A stretch of 64,000 nucleotides of DNA from Kibdelosporangium aridum (GTDB lineage Bacteria > Actinomycetota > Actinomycetes > Mycobacteriales > Pseudonocardiaceae). Positions 27,003 through 35,212 of the stretch are shown here, piece after piece. The stretch lies in NCBI RefSeq assembly GCF_900176515.1, contig NZ_FWXV01000008.1, positions 434,001-498,000 of the forward strand, read 5' to 3'. The notes beneath the pieces were generated by a model that worked only from the letters and a program-made list of their open reading frames with translations, did no database searches and had not been told where the DNA came from. The stretch's first letter is position 1. Each line of letters begins with the position of its first letter. The position numbers and the translations under genes are program-made.

Positions 27003-29027
27003 TCAGTACCTTGTCTGATCACCGGTTGGGCGGTGCACGCTCACACCGGTGCGGGTGACCACCGCGAACATGGCGACCGCTCCGAGGACCACGGCCACGC
27101 CTGCGAAGATCCCCAACATGCTGTCGGTGACGTCGACGCCCCACTCCCGCCCGACCGAAACGACGGCGACCTGCCCGGCGACAAGTACGGCCAACGTGAT
27201 CGTGGCGGCGAGCGGCGCGGACGCACGCCGTGCCGTGGATGCCAGCAGCACCAAGGCAAGTAGCAGCATCACCAGGACACCGGCCAGCGTCCATGCGCCG
27301 GGGTCAAGCAATCGCGCGACGCCTTCGACGTTGGTCGGGGTGAACGGCGCGAACGAGAACTGGAGTGCGACGTCGGTAGGCGAGTCACCGCCGGACGGAA
27401 GCTCGCTGACCAAGACATTCAGCGGTATGAACGCACCCGCAGCAACCAACACCGTCCCAACGGCCTGACCGGCGGCGCTGCCACGTAGCGCCGCCACAGC
27501 CGCGGGTACGCCAAGTACCAGCAGCGGCAGAACGAGAACCGTGATCGCCGTGAAATCGCCGTCACGACTGAACGACGACAGCCGGTCTGCGCCCAACAGT
27601 GCCCACAGCACGTTGGCCATGGCTCCGGCCAGCAGATAGGCGGCAGCCGCCCAGACTCCTGCTTGCCGGTGACGCCAGACCAGCACCACGGCAGCCGCGA
27701 CGGCGACAATCAGGCCCACTATCGCCGCGATCTGCCAGTCCACAAAGCCGTTCTGGAACCCACGGTCGCCGTTGATCAGGCGCAGCCACGGCGCACCGAG
27801 CTGGAGGGCGACCAGGGTCACCGCTGCCAGCACCGCGCCTGGCAACCCTGGCAGCCGTACCGCCAGCACCGCCGCGGCAGCCAGCACCGCCAGGGTGATC
27901 ACGCCGGAAACCCGGCCAGGCAAACCGAAAGCGGGAAGGCTGTACACCGTCAGCGTCACCGCCGCCACCCCGGCCGCAGCGGCGAATACCGCTGGGTGCA
28001 CGGCAGGCAGCCGCAAGGCCCGCGCGACCACGTCGCGTAAAGCCGAAGCCCGCCACGCGATCAGCGCGACCAGCAGAACAGCGAGTGGGATCGCAGCGAG
28101 TGCCAACGACCTGCTCACGTGGACGCCCTCGCCCGTCATAAGTGTGGGGATCAGCAGATACGCGGGCGGCACCGAGAACAGCGCAGCACCGACCAATCCG
28201 CTGGCCACGTCCTGGCGCGACACCGCGAGAGCCAGCAGTACGGCTGCCGCGCCGAGCGCAAGCACCAATACCACCGGCACCAGCCCCTCTGGAAGGGTGC
28301 CGACGGCGGCTTCGGTCGCCTTCGTCGCAGGGCGGTTCGTGCTGGTCGCCAGCGAGCCGAACGGCGACACTCCAGCCCCGACCGCGAACGACGCCGCCAT
28401 CAGTCCGATGAGGATCGTGAGGCTGCCCCACCGTGTCTTCGAAAGCAGGGCCATCGGGACACACGCGATGGCCACAACCAACGACGAGAGAGCGATCACC
28501 GAAGCGTTGGCGCCGGCCACGCCCATGATCGACACAGCCAGTACGGGCGTGACCACGCCGATGCCGACGAGGCCGGCCGTCAGCCCACGAACGGCGAGGA
28601 TGATCAGCGCGATCAGCGGAACTCCGTACAGCATCAGCAGAATCACGACAGGCGGTGGCAGTTCCGGCCGTTGGGAACCAAAGAACGGACCGTCCGGAAT
28701 CGACAGGTCGACCAACGCGAACCCGGCGAGGTACGCCCCGAGCACCACACCCGCCGCGCCGATCCCGGTCAGCACCCAACGGCCGAGCACCCAGGTCCGC
28801 CGCACGTCCGGGTCATTCGCCGGCCGGGCGATCAGCGCTCCCGCGATGATCATGCTCAGCGTGATGAGCAGATGCCAGCCCTCCTCGGACGTCCATCCGT
28901 AGAGCATGACCGCCGCGACCCCGACGAGTGCCGCCGCCACGGCGGCAAATCCCGCTATGGCGGGCGAGTGCGGTCGATCATCGTTCGCGGGGACGGTAAC
29001 GGCGTCATCCGGCGCTGTCTCAGTCAT
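27003..29027 (-). CDS. Large polytopic membrane protein (streptophobe-like)
   Basis: A 674-residue protein that is almost entirely membrane-spanning, with about 16-18 hydrophobic helices of Ala/Val/Leu type separated by very short loops. No catalytic motif, ATP-binding site or transporter signature is seen. The size and composition resemble the actinomycete proteins annotated as streptophobe family, whose function is unknown. The ATG at 29027 (TETAPDDAV) was taken because it precedes the first helix directly; the frame is open 45 bp further upstream. It precedes a SARP regulator on the same strand and could sense an envelope signal for it; this is speculation from position only. Confidence 0.65.
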   Translation of the reverse strand: MTETAPDDAVTVPANDDRPHSPAIAGFAAVAAALVGVAAVMLYGWTSEEGWHLLITLSMIIAGALIARPANDPDVRRTWVLGRWVLTGIGAAGVVLGAYLAGFALVDLSIPDGPFFGSQRPELPPPVVILLMLYGVPLIALIILAVRGLTAGLVGIGVVTPVLAVSIMGVAGANASVIALSSLVVAIACVPMALLSKTRWGSLTILIGLMAASFAVGAGVSPFGSLATSTNRPATKATEAAVGTLPEGLVPVVLVLALGAAAVLLALAVSRQDVASGLVGAALFSVPPAYLLIPTLMTGEGVHVSRSLALAAIPLAVLLVALIAWRASALRDVVARALRLPAVHPAVFAAAAGVAAVTLTVYSLPAFGLPGRVSGVITLAVLAAAAVLAVRLPGLPGAVLAAVTLVALQLGAPWLRLINGDRGFQNGFVDWQIAAIVGLIVAVAAAVVLVWRHRQAGVWAAAAYLLAGAMANVLWALLGADRLSSFSRDGDFTAITVLVLPLLVLGVPAAVAALRGSAAGQAVGTVLVAAGAFIPLNVLVSELPSGGDSPTDVALQFSFAPFTPTNVEGVARLLDPGAWTLAGVLVMLLLALVLLASTARRASAPLAATITLAVLVAGQVAVVSVGREWGVDVTDSMLGIFAGVAVVLGAVAMFAVVTRTGVSVHRPTGDQTRY

Positions 29028-29323
29028 GCCGCTGATTCTCATCGACCAATGTCTCGGTTCGTACCGGAACATTCCGCTTACGCCGGTTCGGTGTTGACGC
29101 GACAGTGTTCTCGCTCGAGTTCATACGACTGAAGGACACTAAGGAGCAACGGGCCGCGCGTCGAGGGACGGTCGTTTCGCTCGCGGTCGCATTCGGGGTT
29201 CTGTTGCGGCAACAGCGTTATTCGTCGTGCTTGGTGATCATGGTCACGAAGCACTCGTTGGGGTGAAGGATCAGGCAGCCGTCGGACTCGCGGATGCCCA
29301 AGCAACGCCTCCTGCGTGGTCTG
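29028..29323. other. Gap with a possible gene remnant
   Basis: About 300 bp between the membrane-protein gene and merB. On the minus strand, bases 29218-29300 encode a coherent C-terminal-looking stretch (IRESDGCLILHPNECFV, then a TAA stop), but it lacks an upstream gene body because merB occupies the sequence ahead in another frame. It may be a leftover 3' end. The rest shows no gene and no clear promoter. Confidence 0.35.
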
Positions 29324-29974
29324 TCACAGCGGGCGCCCGAACCGCATGAAGTCGCCGAACTCAGCGATGGCGCAGGACAGAGCTTCCTGCTGGGTGAGCA
29401 CGGTGCTGGTGATGTGCGGGTGAGCAGCTTGCCAGATCTCCGCAGCTGTGGTGCCGGTGAAGAAGTTGATGTGACTGCACGTGCGGTCGACTGACGCGCA
29501 GCACGTGTCGTCCGTCGCACCAGCGAGGACCACCGCGGACGCCGGGCTCCAGTGTGCTTTGTGGCGGTCGACTTCGATGGTGATGGTTGTGCCGGTCGCG
29601 GGTTCGGCGGAGGTGATGGTGACCGGGCGGTCGAGCATGGCTGAGATCCCCAGGGCGTCGATGGCGCACATCGCGTAGGTCCGCGGTCCACCCGACCACG
29701 TGATGACATGGTTCGTGGGTTTGGGGGAGAACGGATACGCTGCACGGATCTCGCCGTGATCGTCGACGGCGAAAAGGTCTCGAGCGATTAGTTCTTCTAT
29801 CGCACTGTCCGGCTCGACGCCGTGGTCGTGGGCCATTGTGTTCAGGTCCAGCCGGTTCGGCGCGTGACCGGTCTCGGCGAAGTGGGTCAACAGCAGGTGG
29901 TGAAGTCGCCGGGCCTGCAGGCCCAATGCGCCGACAGCTGAGCATTTGGTCAACTGCGGATCGGCGCGATCCAT
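29324..29974 (-). CDS. merB: Organomercurial lyase (MerB family)
   Basis: A 216-residue alkylmercury lyase, which protonolyses carbon-mercury bonds. Relative to the studied MerB (Cys96, Asp99, Cys159) the residues Cys103, Asp106 and Cys166 are in place with identical 63-residue Cys-Cys spacing: TYAMCAIDALG and RTCSHINFF. The residue after the second Cys is Ser instead of Cys160. ATG 29974 gives the normal length but has no ribosome site; a short overlapping leader frame starts just upstream with a very good one. A MerR-type operator-promoter on the minus strand at 30027-30058 should drive it. No mercuric reductase gene (merA) is present in the window. Confidence 0.88.
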   Translation of the reverse strand: MDRADPQLTKCSAVGALGLQARRLHHLLLTHFAETGHAPNRLDLNTMAHDHGVEPDSAIEELIARDLFAVDDHGEIRAAYPFSPKPTNHVITWSGGPRTYAMCAIDALGISAMLDRPVTITSAEPATGTTITIEVDRHKAHWSPASAVVLAGATDDTCCASVDRTCSHINFFTGTTAAEIWQAAHPHITSTVLTQQEALSCAIAEFGDFMRFGRPL

Positions 29975-29997
29975 CGACGGACCATGGGTTTTCTCAT
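29950..29997 (-). CDS. Short leader ORF overlapping the merB start
   Basis: ATG 29997 follows GGGAGG (30004-30009) at a 6-bp distance, the best ribosome site of this transcript, and opens a 15-codon frame (MRKPMVRRWIAPIRS) that ends in TGA inside merB. It is in a different frame from merB, whose own ATG (29974) has no ribosome site. It may couple ribosome entry to merB by termination-reinitiation. The alternative is that a one-base error has split the true merB N-terminus from its start. Confidence 0.5.
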   Translation of the reverse strand: MRKPMVRRWIAPIRS

Positions 29998-30026
29998 GGT
30001 TGGCCTCCCTTGGAGAAGGTATGACC

Positions 30027-30058
30027 ACCGTAAAGCCTGTACTGGAGAACAAGGTCAA
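30027..30058 (-). promoter_or_regulatory. MerR-type promoter-operator of merB
   Basis: Read on the minus strand: TTGACC as -35 (30053-30058), a 20-bp spacer with the half site TACAGG, then TACGGT as -10 (30027-30032). The left half of the dyad (CTTGTT) is degenerate. The 20-bp spacer, too long for normal RNA polymerase, is the hallmark of promoters twisted into shape by MerR proteins. It shares its layout with three more sites in this region. Confidence 0.65.
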
Positions 30059-30096
30059 CCTGCGCTGGAGTGGCCATAGTGGACAGTGCGAAGCGG

Positions 30097-30128
30097 TTGA
30101 CTTCGTACCCGGGTACCGGGCCGATACT
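30097..30128 (+). promoter_or_regulatory. MerR-type promoter-operator of the thioredoxin-like gene
   Basis: TTGACT (30097-30102), a 20-bp spacer containing the perfect palindrome GTACCCGGGTAC (30105-30116), then GATACT (30123-30128). The half site TACCGGG is close to the TACAGGG of the merR operator. It is divergent from the merB promoter, 39 bp away. Confidence 0.65.
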
Positions 30129-30155
30129 TGGAGTGTCCGATGTGGAGGTGATCAG

Positions 30156-30467
30156 GTGGAGATCCGGCTGTTGCACGTTGCGGACTGTCCCAGTGTGGCT
30201 TTGCTGACAGAGCGGCTCAGTGGGTTGCTTGAGGGGCGTCAGGATGTCGAGATCGAGTCGCTGGAAGTCGATGACGATGATCGGGCGGCGGCGCTGGGTA
30301 TGACGGGGTCGCCAACGATCTTGATCAATGGCGTTGATCCGTTCGGGGAGCCGAGGCGTGCGCCGAGCGTGTCATGTCGTCTCTACCGGGATGAGGACGG
30401 CCGGGTCAGTGGAGTGCCGTCGTCGGCGATGTTGCGGAATGCCCTCGAGCTAGACCGCTGCTCGTGA
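30156..30467 (+). CDS. Small thioredoxin-like protein in the mer locus
   Basis: A 103-residue protein starting VEIRLLHVADCPSVALL, with a single Cys in the position where thioredoxin-fold proteins carry the CXXC, and the cis-Pro-like segment GSPTILINGVDPF near residue 50. A further Cys (VSCRLY) is near 72 and one at the C-terminus. GTG 30156 follows the perfect GGAGGTGA at 30144-30151. It has its own MerR-type promoter and lies between merB and merR. A role in handing mercury or reducing equivalents to MerB or the exporter is plausible, since metal-binding thiols are what such proteins offer, but no activity can be assigned. Confidence 0.75.
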   Translation: MEIRLLHVADCPSVALLTERLSGLLEGRQDVEIESLEVDDDDRAAALGMTGSPTILINGVDPFGEPRRAPSVSCRLYRDEDGRVSGVPSSAMLRNALELDRCS

Positions 30468-30511
30468 GTGTCTGGGCAGGGCCCGACGAAACGGGGGGTG
30501 CTCGCGCGTTG

Positions 30512-30543
30512 TTGACCCTGTAGCTCGGTACAGGGTTGACACT
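30512..30543 (+). promoter_or_regulatory. MerR-type promoter-operator of merR
   Basis: TTGACC (30512-30517), a 20-bp spacer and GACACT (30538-30543). The dyad is CCCTGTA-N6-TACAGGG (30516-30522 and 30529-30535), the best palindrome of the four sites. Seven bases after the -10 lies ATG 30550, so the transcript may start on the start codon itself (leaderless). Confidence 0.72.
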
Positions 30544-30549
30544 GTGTGG

Positions 30550-30954
30550 ATGAGGACCAGCGAGCTCGCCGCCCAGGCAGGCGTCAACCCGCAGACGCTG
30601 CGCTACTACGAACGCCTCGGCTTGCTGCCCGAACCCGGCAGAACGCCAGGTGGCTACCGCAGCTACCCACCTGAAGCTGTCCGCCTGGTGCGGTTCGTCA
30701 AACGGGCACAGGAGCTCGGCTTCACCCTCTCCGACATCGCCGACTTGCTGCACCTGGCCGAAGGCGGTCCGCAGTCTTGCGCCGCGGCGCGCGATCTGGC
30801 CGCCAACAAAGTCGTCGACCTGAACCGGCGTATCGCCGACCTCGTTGCCATGCGCGACGCGTTGGAGCAGCTGGTGGCGACCTGCGCCAAACCCCGCGAG
30901 TTGCGTGACTGTCCCATCCTCGGAGAGATAGCTCGCCAGTCAGGGCATGGATGA
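30550..30954 (+). CDS. merR: MerR, mercury-responsive regulator
   Basis: A 134-residue MerR-family regulator. The helix-turn-helix is at 1-20 (RTSELAAQAGVNPQTLRYYE), followed by a coiled-coil dimer helix. The metal-binding cysteines Cys77, Cys112 and Cys121 have exactly the 35- and 9-residue spacing of Tn501 MerR (82, 117, 126), with SCAAA, VATCAKP and RDCPI around them; this identifies a Hg(II) sensor rather than a drug or redox sensor. The gene has no ribosome site and is probably read leaderless from ATG 30550; GTG 30544 is the only alternative. Its 3' end overlaps the convergent ABC exporter by 15 bp. Confidence 0.9.
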   Translation: MRTSELAAQAGVNPQTLRYYERLGLLPEPGRTPGGYRSYPPEAVRLVRFVKRAQELGFTLSDIADLLHLAEGGPQSCAAARDLAANKVVDLNRRIADLVAMRDALEQLVATCAKPRELRDCPILGEIARQSGHG

Positions 30955-32718
30955 TTCCGCGGCGGCGATCCCGCCGTTGTCGGTGTTGGCGAGCAGTTGC
31001 GTCGTGGCCAATTCGGCGTAGAGCGGATCGGCGGCGACCAGTTCGGTGTGGGTGCCGACGGCGCGCACCTGGCCGGTGTCCATCACGACGATGCGATCGG
31101 CCATGGTCACGGTGGACAACCGGTGCGCCACGACCAGCACGGTGGTGGTCCGAGCTGCTTCGGCGATCGTCTCTCGCAGCGCGGCTTCGTTGACCGCGTC
31201 GAGTTGTGAGGTGACCTCGTCAAGCAACAGCAGCCGTGGACGGCGAAGCAGGGCCCGGGCGATCGCGACGCGCTGGCGTTCCCCGCCGGAGAGCTTGACG
31301 CCGCGGTGGCCAACGACGGTATCCAGGCCGTCGGGCAAGCGGCTGATCATGGCCTCGAGCCGAGTCACCGCGAGAACCTGGTCGAGGTCGGCGTCGCTGG
31401 CGCGCGGAGCAGCGAAGAGCAGGTTGTCGCGCAGCGTTCCGGACAGGACGGGAGCGTCCTGCTCGACGTAGCCGATGGCAGCACGCAACTCGGCCAGCGA
31501 CCAGCTGTGTACATCGGTGCCGTCGATGAGGATCCGCCCGGATTCGGGCTCGTAGAACCGTTCGATGAGCGAGAACACCGTGGTCTTACCCGCACCGGAC
31601 GGGCCGACGAACGCGGTCATGCCGCCGGGCGGGATGGCGAAGGTGACCCCGTGGTGTACTTCCGGAAGATCGGCGCTGTAGCGGAAATGCACCTGTTCGA
31701 ACGCGACAGCGGCCGGTGTTGTTTCGACAGCGGTCGCTGCAGCCGACTCATCTGGCTCCGCAGGCAGAGATTCGACTTCCTGGATGCGTGCGACGGCGGC
31801 GGCACCAACTTGGTATTGGGTAGCGACGTGGGCGAGTTCTCGCATCGGCGGCATCAGGTAGTACAGGTACAGCAGGAACGCCACCAGCGTCGCGACATCG
31901 ATCGCACCAGACACGACGCGGGCGCCGCCGAGGCCGAGCACCACGATGAACGACAACTGGATCGCCAGCCCGGCGGTGTTGCCCGCGACCGCTTGCCACT
32001 TCGCAGCCTGCACTCCACCACGCCATGCCTCCAGCGCCGCGTCATGCAGGCGATCGCGCTCGCGTTGTTCCGCCGTGGATGCCTTGACCGTACGGAGATT
32101 GCCCAGCGCGCGTTCCAATGCCGCGCTCATCGTCCCGACTGATTCCTGGGCGACTTTGGCGGCCCGCGAGATTCGCGGCACCACGACGCCGAGCACGACC
32201 TGTGCCAGGCCGAGCGCGGCCAAGGTGACCAGCAGCAACACCGGATCCAGCAAGGCCATCATCGTGACGGTCGCGACGAGGGTAAGCGAGCTGGTCACCG
32301 CGGAGACCAGCGATTGCGTGCTCACCTCGCGCAGCAGTGTCGTGTCGGCGCTGACCCGCGACATCAGGTCACCAGGCTCAGTCTCGTCCAGAGCCGGGAT
32401 GCGCAACCACAACAACCGGGACACCAGCTGCCGCCGAGCCGCCAGCACCACCGACTCGGCCGTGCGTTCGAGCAGGAAGCTCCCGAACGCGCCGATCGCG
32501 GCGTTGGTCAGCACCAGGAGCGTCATCACCAGCAGCAGACCGCTGATCTCGGCGCCGGAGCCGAATCCCTCGATCAGCTCCCGCACGACCAGCGGCAGTG
32601 CCAAACCTGCGGCAGCCGTGGCCAGGCTCAGGACACCGCCCAACACCAGCACAGAGCGGAACGGACGAACGTAACCCAGCAGGACTCGCCACGCCGGTTG
32701 ACTGGTCTGTGTGCTCAC
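30940..32718 (-). CDS. ABC exporter, fused membrane and ATPase domains, in MerR regulon
   Basis: A 592-residue half transporter. Six membrane helices (about residues 15-300) precede a nucleotide-binding domain with Walker A GPSGAGKTT, signature LSGGERQRVAIA, Walker B LLLLDEVTS and the H-loop VVAHRLST. It would act as a homodimer of the MsbA/LmrA type. GTG 32718 follows GGAGGT at 32724-32729. The promoter is of MerR type with the dyad CTGTAC-CTCG-GTACAG, so the gene belongs to the mercury regulon. Known mer systems import Hg(II) for reduction; an exporter in the regulon would be a different solution. Transport of mercury or its thiol conjugate is inferred from regulation only. Confidence 0.88.
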   Translation of the reverse strand: MSTQTSQPAWRVLLGYVRPFRSVLVLGGVLSLATAAAGLALPLVVRELIEGFGSGAEISGLLLVMTLLVLTNAAIGAFGSFLLERTAESVVLAARRQLVSRLLWLRIPALDETEPGDLMSRVSADTTLLREVSTQSLVSAVTSSLTLVATVTMMALLDPVLLLVTLAALGLAQVVLGVVVPRISRAAKVAQESVGTMSAALERALGNLRTVKASTAEQRERDRLHDAALEAWRGGVQAAKWQAVAGNTAGLAIQLSFIVVLGLGGARVVSGAIDVATLVAFLLYLYYLMPPMRELAHVATQYQVGAAAVARIQEVESLPAEPDESAAATAVETTPAAVAFEQVHFRYSADLPEVHHGVTFAIPPGGMTAFVGPSGAGKTTVFSLIERFYEPESGRILIDGTDVHSWSLAELRAAIGYVEQDAPVLSGTLRDNLLFAAPRASDADLDQVLAVTRLEAMISRLPDGLDTVVGHRGVKLSGGERQRVAIARALLRRPRLLLLDEVTSQLDAVNEAALRETIAEAARTTTVLVVAHRLSTVTMADRIVVMDTGQVRAVGTHTELVAADPLYAELATTQLLANTDNGGIAAAESSMP

Positions 32719-32736
32719 CGATGACCTCCGCCGCCG

Positions 32737-32768
32737 AGCATGCACGCTGTACCGAGGTACAGAGTCAA
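32737..32768 (-). promoter_or_regulatory. MerR-type promoter-operator of the ABC exporter
   Basis: On the minus strand: TTGACT (32763-32768), a 20-bp spacer, CATGCT (32737-32742). The palindrome CTGTACCTCGGTACAG (32747-32762) is perfect and has the same CTGTA-N6-TACAG core as the merR site. Confidence 0.7.
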
Positions 32769-32918
32769 CAACGTCGCCCGGACGTCGGTACGCATCGGCA
32801 ACCTAACCTTGAGAGCACAAAGTCGGAAGCGTTGGCGCTGAATGACATGTTCAAGTGTGCGTGATGGAGGAGGTGAACTTCATGAGCACAGCGTGCCGGG
32901 AAGTGTCGAAAAGCGGAC

Positions 32919-34162
32919 TCACGAAGGGCAATTGTCAGGCGCTGGTTTGCCAGCGAATCGGTCGGCGAACCAGCGCGGCAGTGCTCTGGCCGCGTCCGCC
33001 ACGATGGAGCCATGGTCACGGCCAGCGATTTCGTTGTAGAGAACCCTGGATCCGGCTGTGCACAGCACTTCCCATTCGCGCCGGGTGAACGCTGGGGGCA
33101 CGGTGTCGTCAGCCGTCCCTTGGAAGATCGCGTACGGCATGGTGCCGGTTGGGTGAAAGTCGTCGATCGCGGCCATCGCCCGGGACCAGACGCGGTCAGC
33201 GGCCATCGCGTCAGGCTGGTAAGGATTGACCAACTGGCTTCCTCGGCTCCATATGTCCCAGCAGCCGTCAGCCAGCATGGGCAGTGCCTCCATGGCTTCC
33301 GCAGTCAGGAAGTCCCGGAACTTGAGGTTGGGGTGGGCTGCCTGGATTCCGCGTAGTGTGGCGATCACGTATCCACCCAAACCTTTGTGACGCATCGAGT
33401 TCAGCGTGAGATCCCGGATCCTGGTGGCCGGTGCGATCAGTCCGGTGCCCATCGGGCGAAGTTCCGGTGCGTAGGACGAGGCGATCGCGTCGACGTGTCC
33501 CGAGGTTTGGCCACCTTGTGACCAGCCGTATTGGACGAACTTCGCCGATGCGCGCAGTTCTGGGATAGTGCGCGCGGCGCGGACGAGATCCAGCGCCGCT
33601 CTTGCGTTCGGATCGCCTGCATGTAGTACTCGGGCCCTGCCAGTCCGAGTCCCGGGTAGTCACTGGCCAGAACCAGGTGGTCGGCGTCCGTCAGTGCCTG
33701 GATCGCCGGAATGACGTTGGTGTTGCTCAGATCAGGATCGGCGGTGTTCAGCGTTTGCCTGGAGGGTGCGCAGTCGTCGGTCATCCCGGCGGTGGGATGG
33801 TTCCACAGCACGACGTCGCGTGGGCGTGTTGACAGCCGGTTCGGCGCGAAGACCTGCCCGGAGACGTACTTCTTCAGACCAGGCTGGATCTCGGAGACGT
33901 AGACGACGTTCCAGCCGCGCGCGCCGCGAGGTGCGTCCGTGCGGCGCTGCACCCAGAGGACATCGCCAGGTTTGGCTCCGGACGGCACCTGCTCCGGCAC
34001 CATGGTCCAGAATCCGGTGCCTGGCGGTCCAATTTTCTGTGCGGCGAGGGTCACCGCTCCCGATTCCGGTTGCGCGCCGGCGGACGTGCACACCACGATC
34101 ACCGACATCGCCATGGCGGCCACAACCGCAACGACTGCTTTCGAAGTGATCTTCAACCGCAT
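32919..34162 (-). pseudogene. Secreted lipase (LIP family), frameshifted
   Basis: Two minus-strand frames join into one secreted alpha/beta hydrolase of about 414 residues. The first part, from ATG 34162 behind GGAGGTTTC, has a signal peptide (KAVVAVVAAMAMSVIVV, cleaved near AGA), VVLWNHPTAGMTDDC and ASDYPGLGLAG. The frame breaks at about 33591-33602, where one base is missing after GAGCG. The second part resumes with VQYGWSQGGQTSGHV, which holds the nucleophile Ser in G-x-S-x-G, and ends with the catalytic-His region GRDHGSIV. The family is the actinobacterial secretory lipase group. A real inactivation and a sequence error cannot be told apart. Confidence 0.82.
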
Positions 34163-34292
34163 GAAACCTCCGTTTGCCGGGCGGCTCGCATCTGCGATCG
34201 CGGCCACTGAGGCAGCATCCGGCACACGTCGTGACCCGCCTGGTAAGGCAACGCACAATTGTGGTGCCACGATGCACGGCTGGAGGTGTGCT

Positions 34293-35210
34293 ATGCCGGT
34301 AGAACACCGAGAGGACGGTGCGCTGGTGTTCGGCTATCTGGACACCAACGCGACTCGTCATCCCCGCGACTCCGTATTGGTGCGCACCAAGGTGCGTTAC
34401 CACGCCGAGATGCGGTCGCACCACTTCGGATTGCTGGTCGCATGCGACGTTGTCGGCGACGACTGGGTTCAGGTCCGGCCGGTGCCGTCGCCTGTCCCGA
34501 CCACGCAACACCTGCTCGGTCTGTTGCTGTCTGGCAGCGGAACGCTGGAGCAGAGCGGGCACACCATGAAGCTGCAGAGTGGCGAGTTCGTTCTGTACAC
34601 CGGAGTCCGACCGTTCCAACTAGAACTGAACGGACCGTACCGTTACCTCGTGATGACGCTCGATGCCGCAACGACGTCGCTCGCGCAGGCCACCGTTGGC
34701 GCCACAGCGGACACGCGGCTGTCGCATACCCCCACAGGCAGGGTGCTCGCCGCCGCCCTCACCGAGTTGGTGCATTCCGCCCCGGGACTCGGCCCGGTGT
34801 CCAGGCGCGAAGTAGGCGAACACATCGTGTACCTACTCCGTACCGTCATTCGCGACGTCGACCGCGGGCATGAGCAAAGCCCGCTGTTCGAACAGATTCT
34901 CGAATACCTCGACCGTCATCTCGCCGAGAACCTGTCGCCCGCGACAGTCGCAGCTGCCCATCATGTGTCCCTGCGCTACTTGCATCGTCTGTTCCGCGAC
35001 CGGGGCGAGACCGTATGCGAGCACATCCGGCGACGTCGGCTGGAGCGCATTCGTCGCGACCTGGCCGATCCTGATCTGATACATCTGCCTGTCTACTCCG
35101 TTGCCGCGCGTTGGGGACTGCGCGACCCGAGCCATTTCGGCAAGCTGTTCAGGGCGGAGTTCGCCATGTCGCCCCGTCGGTTCCGGGATCAGGTTCTGGA
35201 CAGGGAATAG
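34293..35210 (+). CDS. AraC-family transcriptional regulator
   Basis: A 305-residue regulator of the AraC type with an N-terminal cupin-like sensing domain (LLGLLLSGSGTLEQSG, QSGEFVLYTG) similar to the AraC-binding-like group, and two C-terminal helix-turn-helix motifs (about 205-300: LSPATVAAAHHVSLRYLHRLF and VAARWGLRDPSHFGKLFRAEF). ATG 34293 follows TGGAGGTG. It is divergent from the broken lipase, with a 130-bp gap, and may once have controlled it. The next gene starts 3 bp after its stop. Confidence 0.88.
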   Translation: MPVEHREDGALVFGYLDTNATRHPRDSVLVRTKVRYHAEMRSHHFGLLVACDVVGDDWVQVRPVPSPVPTTQHLLGLLLSGSGTLEQSGHTMKLQSGEFVLYTGVRPFQLELNGPYRYLVMTLDAATTSLAQATVGATADTRLSHTPTGRVLAAALTELVHSAPGLGPVSRREVGEHIVYLLRTVIRDVDRGHEQSPLFEQILEYLDRHLAENLSPATVAAAHHVSLRYLHRLFRDRGETVCEHIRRRRLERIRRDLADPDLIHLPVYSVAARWGLRDPSHFGKLFRAEFAMSPRRFRDQVLDRE

Positions 35211-35212
35211 GC

